Assembly (NCBI GenBank): GCA_907165135.1 | Contig: OU015566.1 | Span: 5,316,157-5,380,156, forward strand | Reading direction: 5' to 3' | DNA length: 64,000 nucleotides | DNA from: Oikopleura dioica | Taxonomy: Eukaryota > Chordata > Appendicularia > Copelata > Oikopleuridae | In this document: piece after piece, positions 46,185-55,012 of the stretch | Layout of the letters: every line of letters starts with the position of its first letter | Numbering within the stretch: position 1 is the first letter of the stretch | Notes under the pieces: model-generated | Told to the model about the DNA's origin: nothing | Database searches by the model: none | What the model saw: the letters and a program-made list of their open reading frames with translations, nothing else | Program-made: the position numbers and the translations under genes

Positions 46185-49100
46185 ATGGCGAGCATTAAGG
46201 TGCCACTTGGGCAACCGATTGTCTCCGCAAAAAGAAAATGGAGATCCTACGACCTGCTTGACATGCCAGATAAAGAGAGGCCAATAGATCTGATGCGGAA
46301 TAAGATTAAAAAGAGCTTCAGAAGGCTAAAAAGCTCGTCAAATTTGATCAAAAGCAGATATGGCAGTGAGGACCTCCTTGACCAGGGTGGAAAACATCCT
46401 GTCCTTGACGAAAAAGGATTCAATTTTAATGGTAAATTATAATTTTTTTGAATTCATAAACTTAAAAGCGTGGGTTGCTTTACTCGCGCATAGCTTTGTC
46501 AATAATTAATGAATTAAATCTTTTCCCACTTTTTTATCAAAATAATCTTCGTACGGCGCTTGTGGCCCCCCTTCCCCTGGGAACCTAGCCTGGTCCTGGT
46601 GTCATCTCTTGTTCATTTTTGAGCCTAGCGTTGATATAAATAACTAAAGTGCCATGCCTCTGCATCTATCATTCTTTCCGTCTCTTCTCTCTCATTTTTT
46701 GTTCTACATTTTCCTCGGCGCAAAATGGGGCGAGAATTCCTCCATTTCGCCGGGCACAAAATTAAAATATAAAAATTGGTCTTTTTGACTCCTGCAAAAG
46801 AGAGAGATCGGCTGAAAGAGGGCAGAGCTATTTCATGGGATGGAACATCAAAAATATCACTAGAAAGGGGCGCGGACTTATAAGAGGTATTTCAATGCTG
46901 ACTTTTATTATTTTTTGATTTTCTTGGCGAGTTTGATGGATTTAAAGCTGATGAGCTATAAACACCTAGCCTTATGAGACTTTTAATTTTATGAGCTAAG
47001 ATAAATTTGATGCGGTTTTTGGCTCAAATCAAAAGCCGCTCAAGAACGTAGTATGATCTCAAAATTCGGCCACCTATAGCCGAATTATTCGTCAATATTT
47101 TCAAGAATTCTGAATGAAAAATTCGGCCAAATTGACCGAATTATTGGGCGGATTCTACAAAGTATTTTGGTGAAAAATTCGGCCAGTGAAATTCTCCGTG
47201 GACAGTCATTTTTCTTTTTTGAGGGCTTTCGCAATCGCTATGAATGCTTGTTATCAATTCTGATAATTTGAATTTTTAGGACAGTAACTGGGCTTTTCAT
47301 TACCACAAGAATTCAGGTCGACCTCGTTCTAATAACAACTGGTCTGCACGGTAAGAGCAATTTGCAGCTCCCCAGGACTTTTTTGATAAGAAAATTAAGA
47401 CCGTAGTATTTGCTAAAATAAAGGTTAGGGTTAGGGGGCACCTGCAAAAATGACAGAACAAATTACCCGAGGGGGATAGGCTAGGGTTAGTTAGGGTTAC
47501 TGAAAGTAATCCTAAGTAACCCTAGACTAGACCCCGGCATCTTAGGACCGAAGGGGCGGAGCCCCGAGGTTAGGAACCATTAGATTAGATACTTATATAC
47601 TGATAAAATGGAGACTCTTAATAAACGAGTGGCTTTATAGGGGCGCGGCCTTTAATCTTTGGGGCCGAATTTTTCATCCAAAAAATCTTTCAATTTTGGT
47701 CGAAAAATTCGGCCACTCTGGCCGAATTATTCATTCAAAATATGAGTATATGAAAATTCGGCATTTGGCCGAATTTTGAGATCATACTACCCTCAAGAAT
47801 GGCGCATTTTTATATTAAAAAATACCTCTTTTTAGTGAGGGAAAGGGATCTCTTTTAGATGATTTTTACACGAAAAATAATCTTGCCGGAGTTAACCCCT
47901 TATCTGTTCAATAATTTTTAGTAGGTTTAACTGGTCAAGAAACATTTCAAATTCGATCTAAAAGGGCCTTATCTTCTGGCATGCTCGAAAAGACAGACAG
48001 GTTCTGAACTTGTTTTGACAAGAAAATCAAGCACGATGGATTGAATCAGGAGGGATTATTCCTTGAGCCAATAAGCATCGTTTATGAGTGATTAAGAGTT
48101 TCGATCTCCAACGAAATCCGCCTCATCCAAAGCTGACATTGACTCCGGTTTCGACGAGACACAATCGGCAGGGACCTTCACGCAAATTCAGATTCAGATC
48201 AAGGAGACAAATTTGCCAGGTACAAATTTACCGCAAATCGCGGCAGATTCTCGCCAAAATGACCATGCTGAAAAATAAATGGCCGGCCAGATCCGTCGGT
48301 TTCTGACATCCCCTCTTTCAGATGGCGTCAAGGTCACGTGGAACGTCGCTGGCGTTTCTTCTGGTCTCCGAGAACTCGAGGAAACCGTCATTCTCGATGG
48401 AATATTCGATTCGAATTCGCTGGCAAAATGCACATTCATAAAAAATGTGGAACACGTAAGTGACAAATTTTCGCCGCCAGCTTTAGGATAAATTATTCAG
48501 GATGAACAAGCTCATGTAAGTGTAGAAGCCTTTTTTCACAAGACTCACAAATTTAATCTCCTAAAGTTAACCCTACGCCGCCAAATGTGCCATATATGGC
48601 ACAAGGGCTTTCCAAAGCCCATTTTTCTCTCCGTCATCATTTCGGGTTCTTCCATTTTTACTCATTTTCGGGCAATAGTCTGGGCTTGGGTTTGGGTTCA
48701 TTTTTGAGCTCGGGTTCTGGTTCGAATTCGGATCTTGGTTAAGGTTCGGGTTCGGCCATTATATGGGGCCTAGGACGACGGAAAAGATGATGTGCCATAT
48801 ATGGCACATTTGGCGGCGGGGGGTGAAATTTTAGTTTGGCGGCGTAAGGTTAATTACTGGTGGCATTTCCCAATATTATTGAGGAAAGTCTAGTCAAACC
48901 ACAATATGATATTGTCAATATTTATGGTTTTATGGATCCAAAACTGTCAATAAAATTACTCAGATTTTGCTCAATTTTCGCTAAAAGAATTTTCTTGCAG
49001 TCGGAATGAAAACAATATTCAGCCAATCAAAGTCCTGTGTAGGCCCTGAAAGCCAATTAAAATGTGTTAATATTCAAAATTAACTTCTTATTTCCGTTAT

Positions 49101-49459
49101 GATTCCGAATCATTGATTCGCTAAATATTTGTAAAATAAAAAAAGTTTAATAAAAACCAATTGACTTCGGGAGGTAACTTCAAATGCATCGTAGAAAATA
49201 ACCTAATTTACCCCTCCCAAAACCTAACCCCCGAATCCATTTTCAGCCAACTATCGAGCACGAGCAATTACTTGGCGAATACCTCTCCGGCTCCTCAACT
49301 ATCGAGTTGGAAGGTCATTTCTTCACGGTGGTCGTGAACCCGACAAAGCAATCATTGGCGACCGCGCTGATTGTGGCTAATGCCGAGGCAATGGTGCTTT
49401 CCAGTCCAAGAACACGCTCAATAATGAATCGAGAAAAGACAGAAACTCGCTTGTTTTGA
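46185..49459 (+). CDS. Unrecognised 243-aa protein upstream of MCTP
   Basis: Five exons: 46185-46431, 48097-48219, 48322-48455, 48501-48515 (15 nt, DEQAH) and 49247-49459. All GT-AG, total 732 nt. The N-terminal third is very basic and serine-rich with two repeats of an LLD motif (RSYDLLDMPDKER, YGSEDLLDQ). The middle is QIQIQIKETNLPDGVKVTW and the end is predicted beta-rich. No signal peptide or membrane helix, so likely intracellular. The first ATG after a TTAACCAG acceptor was chosen. The stop lies 110 nt before the MCTP start on the same strand, close enough for an operon. Two introns hold transposon-like elements. Function unknown. Confidence 0.6.
47047..47791. mobile_element. 745-bp element with AAATTCGGCC subrepeats and 8-bp duplication
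   Basis: Ends CGTAGTATGATCTCAAAATT and the inverse of GGTAGTATGATCTCAAAATT. Flanked by a perfect 8-bp repeat CTCAAGAA (47039-47046, 47792-47799). Both arms carry AAAATTCGGCCA and GGCCGAATTATT units in palindromic pairs (three left, several right). The core contains telomere-like TTAGGG runs and a GC patch (GGGGCGGAGCCCC). It lies in the first intron of the 243-aa protein gene. Non-coding, hAT-like by duplication length. Confidence 0.85.
47423..47516 (+). repeat. Telomere-like TTAGGG runs inside the 47-kb element
   Basis: GGTTAGGGTTAGGG at 47423-47436, then CTAGGGTTAGTTAGGGTTAC at 47481-47500 and an inverse CCTAAGTAACCCTAG just after. Degenerate interstitial telomere-type repeats within the transposon core, too short and imperfect to be a telomere scar on their own. 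Confidence 0.5.
48571..48849. mobile_element. piggyBac-like MITE (TTAA, CCYTACGCCGCC ends)
   Basis: 279 bp between TTAA 48567-48570 and TTAA 48850-48853. Inverted termini are CCCTACGCCGCCAAA and CCTTACGCCGCCAAA. A subterminal perfect palindrome TGTGCCATATATGGCACA lies in each arm, and there is an internal run of GGTTCGGGTT-like units. The TTAA duplication and CCY start fit piggyBac-group MITEs. Inside the intron between exons 4 and 5 of the 243-aa gene. Confidence 0.85.
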
Positions 49460-49568
49460 ATTTAAATTATCGAAAAGGAATATCCGATAATATATTCAAT
49501 GAGCGGCGAATTCAATTATTAAAAGTATCAAAATCAACCCACTTTTTATCTCTCAAAGAAAGAAAGCA

Positions 49569-52500
49569 ATGTTGAGCGTTTTTAGCTCTCCATCTCCAGA
49601 GAGAGATGATTCTACGGTATCTCCGGTGAAATCGGCATCAGAAATCCTTTCACAAACAGATTGCCCGGAGTACTTCCAGCTCGACATAATGCTTTCACGA
49701 GGAGAGAACTTAAAAGGTAAGCAACAGATTTACCGATGGGTTCAACTTTTGATTTTTCTGAATAATTGAGAACAGGATGAATATATTTGGTTGCAGTGAT
49801 AAAAATGAACTTTGAGAGAAGCAAACTAGGAGATCGAGGGTACATAATTGTATATTTTGCATAAAAGTTTGGTTGAGTATACTTTCAGTTTTGGTTAGCA
49901 TCGAAGATTTAAAGTCCGTTCTCTTGAACAGTCTGGCGGATCCAATCTAGAGTCGCGTAGGTAGAAGTGTAGATCCCAGGAATATCTCGGAGACCGCACA
50001 TGTAGCCTCTTGACACGACACCAATGAGATAGGGAATTGAGTCTCCGGCCTTCTGACAATTCAAGGGTCCGCCCGAATCGCCCTGGCAAGAGTCTTTGCC
50101 ACCCCTGCCACCTGCGCAGATATCATCTTCTGCCAAATCTTCGTAAGTTTGACGGCACGTGGCATCACTTATAACCTTAATGTCTACTTCGCGCAACGCA
50201 GAACTCAATATACCCCCAACGGCTATGGTGCCCCAGCCGGCAACAGTACATGTCCGATCTACGAACGAATGCTTATCGATGTTTGGAAGACAAGCAGCTC
50301 GTACTTTATTGTCCGGATCTCTCGCGATGATGTCTTCATCAAACTTGATGAGACATACATCCAGATTTTTGCCGTCTACATAGCCAGGATGAAGAAACCA
50401 ATCAGCAGCCCTGAGTTGGTACTCATTACTGTCCACAATGGAACCTTTTCTATCACCGAAGGTTGCTTTGATTATGTTCCTTCCGTCACAGCAATGAGCC
50501 GCACTCAAGACCCATCTATTGGCAATGACGCTTCCTCCGCAGGCCCAAAGAGGATTCGTATCGAAATATAGTCGGGCAATCCAAGGAAAGCTGTCATCAT
50601 CGACTTTGACCCCACCCAGAATTTTCTCGTTCGGGTCCTGATTCACCGTAGAGACAGCATCCGGAAAGTTTTCAGCTTCGGAACACGTTGTTTTTGGCGG
50701 TGGTGGCGGTTTTGGAGGTTCCTGTGTCGGAGGTTCCTCGGTCAAGCAAGATCTCTTCCACCCTTTATCTCTCCAAATACCTTTGACACATTTCACCTTC
50801 CCTTTGACTTTCCCATCGTCGCATACAATCTGGAACTTTGCTCTTTTCTTGTTGATGATTTTGTCAAGAACGAGACTTCCACCTGGAATCTCGGTTTCCG
50901 CGGCGACTTCAACACAAATGTGTTCAGCGCTTTTCTCGTTCTTCCCATTTTGGTGTTTTTTAAAAGAAGCGGCAACTTGCGTTGCCAGAAAGAATCGTAG
51001 CAACTTCATTTTTTGTGCTCTCTCGAAAAACTATTTTTTTGAAGTGATGATAAAATGCTGTAGCTCGCGGTATAAATTATGCGGAGAGTTATTTTTGCTA
51101 CAAGCAAAGACAAGGAAATAGACCCGAACTTATCCAATTAATTAACATAATTGAACATAAACTTTCAACTTCAACTTTGTAAATGAGAGTTAATTGAACA
51201 AGAACGAGTTTGCATTTATTGAGTTAAATGTCAAACGTAATCATATATGAATAACGTGACATATTTTTGAAGCGATGGATTCTAATGGATTCTCCGATCC
51301 CTACACGACTTTTCTCATCGGCCCGGAGTCGCTGTGCAAAAGCGAGATCAAGAAGCGAACTCTCAATCCGCTGTGGAATCAATTCTTTCAAGTCCGAATC
51401 ACAGCCGAGCAGGTGGAAAAGCTCAGAATCGAAGTTAAAGACCGGGACACGTTTTCGAGCGACGATCTGATAGGCTGCAATGCAATGGACTTGCGGTAAA
51501 AAAGAAAGAAATGGAAATTGGCTCATTATTTTCAGGCGATTAAATATGGATGAAGAAAATACAATCAAAATGGGCCTAAGAGGAGGATACCAAGAGGATG
51601 AAGATGCGTCACTGGGGACGATCTATTTCACAATTAAGGTGACCTACTTCAAAATTTATGGTCTCTTGAAAGAATTGATTAGAAACTTTTCCTTCTAGCT
51701 TCGAAATTTCTGTGGTGATGCAGCATCATCAGGGTCCAAATCAAACGGAAAGACGAAGAAAAAGAAGATAACAGTAGCAAACGCGATCATTCAAATTCGA
51801 GATGTTTTCGATGTAAAACAATTCAACAAAGAGCTTCCAAGCATTCATCTCAAGGCGAAATTAGAAGGACAGAAATATGAAACAAAGACGAAGCGGAAAT
51901 GCCTCAATCGTAAGTTGTAAAAATAGACTCAGGAAAGAATAGGTTTGTAGCTGTCTTCAACCGGGCTTGCTATTTCACGCTGATGCAGGAGCCGAATGTG
52001 ATGCACAAGGATCATAGTCTGCAGATTGACATGTTTGATTCAAAAACCTTAACTGCTTCCGGGTAAAGAGCGCTAGAAATGACAGTCTTGTCGATTGATG
52101 AATCTATAGGACCATAAAACTGACATCATTGGCGCACGATACACTCCACAATACCTCCCTCGATCTCCGAAACGAAGCCGGAAAGCTCCGTGGTCGAGTC
52201 AACCTTGCCATAACCATTTCTGGAGTAGACGCCGCAGCGACCCACGAAATGGAGGAAAAGTTCAAACTAGCCTCGAGCGGGAAAATTTACAACTTGTCGA
52301 GAACGCTGAGCGATTTTACGGACATTGGAATTCTAAAGGTTGTTTTACATTCGGCGGCAAATCTAAAGGTGAGCCGGGCATAAACAGGGATAAGAACGGA
52401 AAAGGGCACATTACTAAAAGAAAAGTGTCGTTAAAATCAGAATAGACAAATTGTTTTAGGCTTTGGATGGCGCTTTCGGCTTTGGAACGTCCGATCCTTA

Positions 52501-54516
52501 CTGCTACGTCGACCTTGGAAACCAACGCTTCCGTACTGCCACAATCGACAAAACAGTAAATCCAGAGTGGAATCGAACATTTTACTTCGAAATGGCCGAC
52601 CTTTACGAGTGCCTGACACTGTCCATCTACGACGAGGATCAAAACGAAGATGACTTTCTTGGTCGATTATGTTTGCCCATCGCGGATATGATCAACGACA
52701 AAAAGATGGAATACAGACTCAAGACGAAGCGATTGGATAGTTTTACGCAGGGAACGCTGACTGTAACTTGCACGAGATATTACAATCCGATCAGGTACTC
52801 TTCCTTGATTTCACGATTCGAAAGGAAATTTTTCGAGGTCAAAGATAGTCGGTTTAACTCTCGAAAATTGGTCGAAAATCGGCCCAAACCAATTTATAGA
52901 AGTGCATTTTCGGATAACCAATAATATTGCTGTATTTGGCCTACCGACCAATCAAAACCCTGATCCATAAAATCACTTCAATATTTTGGCTCTACCCGAA
53001 AATCATTAATTATCATAAAATTTCAGAGGCAATGCTCGACTCTTCAAGCCAAAAGCCAAGACTTACTGGAACTGCGAGCCAAAATACAACATGGACTCGT
53101 TTTTTGCTAATGTCAAGTAAATATTCCCCAATGAAAGGTCCCCCTGTCATCATTCTTTCAGCCGTCTAAAAGCCTTCGAAATGCCTGACATCGCACCCTT
53201 ATTAGCATTAATGCACGACGTGATCCACTGGAAAAACAAGCCGCTGTCCTTTCTCATTTGGATTGGCACGATGGCAGCTGTCCACAGCTTTGAGCCGTGG
53301 ATGATCCCGGCGGCGCTGGTTGGAGTCCTCGTTGTTGGCAGAATTCAGCCCTCGCTCTTTGTCAAGAAAAAGGTGAATGAATTTTAGATCGAAAAAGAAA
53401 ACGGCTTTGTTGTAGAAATTCATCCCCTATGAAAACACGTTTGTGAGTCTTTTTAATTTTAATGTCAAGCTTTACATTGAAGAAGTGAGTAAATCAAAAT
53501 GGCCCAACTTGTGAGTCACAAGTTAGGGTTGCAAAAAACCTTTCAAAAATCAAAAACTGACAAATAAAAAATGGAATAACTTCATTTTTAAAAAACAAAC
53601 GAAAACGATGATCTTTGGGTGTAGGGCGCCCAGGTTCACAATTGTGAACCCGGTTCACAATTTTGTGAACCCGGTTCACAATCTGTGTGAACCCTGTTCA
53701 CAAATTTTTTAAAAGTACGAAATAAGGGATCTATATGCGCTCCGCGCCCGATTTCATAGAGAAACTCATTTTTGACGTTATAAGCTTTCTCTAAAACCGC
53801 GCCTTCAGTCTATTTGAGTCACTTTTTTGACCGAAATTGTGAACCAACCGATTGTGAACCTGGGCGCCCGCCACCCCCTTAATTGGGTTCAAAATTGCGC
53901 TAAGTAAAATGCTGAAAATAGGATTTATGCTGCTCAATTTTTATCTTAAAACTCGGACCCCGAAACTGTCAAATTCGCTTTTCCTAAAAATATTTCAGAA
54001 CTCATCGAAAAAATCCTCGATAAGTGGCGAAAAAGACAAGAGTGGGAAGAAATCTGAAGATGCCATCAATCAAGTACACACCCTTTATTTTCCATCGTAT
54101 CTATCTCTTTGTAGAACTTCATCAAAAAAACCCAGGAAATGATCAAATCGGTCGAGCGAAAAATCGACTTCATCGCTGGAATTCTCGAAAAGATTTTCCA
54201 TACTTTTATCTGGATTCGCCCTGCTGCTACTTTTACGCTTGTTTTTGCGCTCATCATCAGTAAGAACCCTTCTTAGATTCAATAATCAAGCGTTCTAGTT
54301 ACCATTGTACTTAAATACATCGGCTTCCGGGTGATTTTGATGCTCTGGCTGACGAAGAAACTGACAATCTACGGGATCAAGCCCAACTACCAAGACAACA
54401 ACGAGATTCTGGACTTTCTCTCGCGCATTCCGACAATCCCTGACCTGTACAAATACAAAGCCGAAGTGTTCCTCCACGACGACTCGGACGAGGAAACCGA
54501 CAACTCGCCACAGTAA
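49569..54516 (+). CDS. MCTP: Multiple C2 and transmembrane domain protein (MCTP)
   Basis: Thirteen exons: 49569-49716, 51273-51495, 51536-51638, 51699-51909, 51951-52062, 52110-52368, 52460-52794, 53027-53116, 53162-53372, 53416-53442, 53999-54073, 54115-54259 and 54299-54516. Total 2157 nt, 718 aa. ER-resident calcium/lipid-binding protein family. The first C2 domain has MDSNGFSDPYTTF, and the second is degenerate, around VFDVKQFNKELPSIH. The third is complete (LDGAFGFGTSDPYCYV, then IYDEDQNEDDFLG). After the family linker (YNPIR..AR.F.PK) come two hydrophobic hairpins (about 53270-53350 and 54200-54370) and the family ending NNEILDFLSRIPT. Intron 1 (49717-51272) hosts an antisense tryp­sin gene; intron 10 hosts a repeat element. 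Further N-terminal exons may exist upstream. Confidence 0.9.
49909..51009 (-). CDS. Intronless trypsin-like protease nested in MCTP intron 1
   Basis: 366 aa in one exon. The hydrophobic N-terminus FLATQVAASF is a plausible signal. A Cys-bearing sushi-like segment follows (residues about 30-95, VCDDGKVKGKVKCVKGIW), then a Pro-rich linker (PPTQEPPKPPPPPK). The S1 domain starts at KILGGVKVDD. Triad: His in SAAHC, Asp in LDVCLIKF, Ser in CQGDSGGP. The Asp in KDSCQGDS predicts Lys/Arg specificity, and AGWG, paired Cys and the C-terminal DWIRQTV helix are all present. It reads antisense to MCTP entirely within its 1.56-kb first intron. The lack of introns, unlike the other proteases here, suggests origin by retroposition or intron loss. 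It appears intact. Confidence 0.9.
   Translation of the reverse strand: MKLLRFFLATQVAASFKKHQNGKNEKSAEHICVEVAAETEIPGGSLVLDKIINKKRAKFQIVCDDGKVKGKVKCVKGIWRDKGWKRSCLTEEPPTQEPPKPPPPPKTTCSEAENFPDAVSTVNQDPNEKILGGVKVDDDSFPWIARLYFDTNPLWACGGSVIANRWVLSAAHCCDGRNIIKATFGDRKGSIVDSNEYQLRAADWFLHPGYVDGKNLDVCLIKFDEDIIARDPDNKVRAACLPNIDKHSFVDRTCTVAGWGTIAVGGILSSALREVDIKVISDATCRQTYEDLAEDDICAGGRGGKDSCQGDSGGPLNCQKAGDSIPYLIGVVSRGYMCGLRDIPGIYTSTYATLDWIRQTVQENGL
53624..53869. mobile_element. 246-bp element with GGTTCACAATTGTGAACC subrepeats
   Basis: Perfect 19-bp inverted ends GGGCGCCCAGGTTCACAAT. The left arm has three to four palindromic GGTTCACAAnTTGTGAACC units, the right arm two. The core contains TATGCGCTCCGCGCCCGATTT, matching the core of the 37.8-kb element over 15 bases and more loosely beyond. 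Outer flanks (GGGTGTA against CCACCCCCTTAA) are partly symmetrical, and no clean duplication is visible. It lies in MCTP intron 10. Confidence 0.8.
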
Positions 54517-54647
54517 TTATAAAATTCTTTTTCAAAAATCTGTTTACTTGAAATTGTAGCAAAAAACTGGTGACCTCACTTTTTAAATAAAAAATGAAAT
54601 CTCAAGTATGATGTTTTTTATTTTATTTATTTTTATAAAAAAATTAA
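54517..54647. other. Convergent 3' spacer
   Basis: 131 bp between MCTP and the minus-strand gene pair. AT-rich with AATAAA-type signals on both strands. Confidence 0.4.
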
Positions 54648-54994
54648 TTACAGAAAGTAAATATTAAATCTCACATAAATATAACAAGTTTCCCTTTCGT
54701 ATTTGATGGTTTGTCGCCCTCCATCCGCCTTGCTTTCGATTTCTCGTCGATTCACTTCTTCTCCAGTCATCCAATTAATTTGCTGCGCTACGGCTCTGAA
54801 TCTTCTGCCGCGTTCTGAAATAAAATTTTAAAAAATTGAAATTTTATCTTTTTACCTTTGTTCCAGATTGACAAGTAATAAAAATCATCTGATCCTTTTC
54901 CATTCCCTCCTTTGAATTGCAAGTGCCAGCCTCCTTCGGCGACCTCCCAATTATCCCCATGATAAAACTTCGCGGAGAGTTTCTCGAAATTCAT
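54648..54994 (-). CDS. Small 101-aa protein, second gene of a likely operon
   Basis: Two exons, 54856-54994 and 54648-54814 (GT-AG, 306 nt in total). Aromatic-rich N-terminal half (WEVAEGGWHLQF, DDFYYLSIWNK), then basic and acidic stretches (RGRRFRAVAQQINW, GEEVNRREIESKADGG). No signal peptide or recognised family. The ATG lies only 7 nt after the stop codon of the upstream coiled-coil kinase gene on the same strand. A separate co-transcribed gene fits better than a further exon, because no intron could fit in the gap. Confidence 0.5.
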
Positions 54995-55012
54995 TTTCGC
55001 TTTAAAAAATTA
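54995..55012 (-). promoter_or_regulatory. Candidate trans-splice acceptor between operon genes
   Basis: The gene-strand sequence TTTTTAATTTTTTAAAGCGA ends a T-rich tract with AAAG right at the upstream stop codon (TAA), then CGAAAATG starts the next gene. The geometry fits a spliced-leader acceptor. No spliced-leader gene is seen in this window, so this is inference. Confidence 0.35.

Noticed and set aside
47423-47516. Interstitial telomere scar from chromosome fusion
   Set aside because: The runs are short, degenerate, in both orientations, and wholly inside a transposon with its own target duplication.
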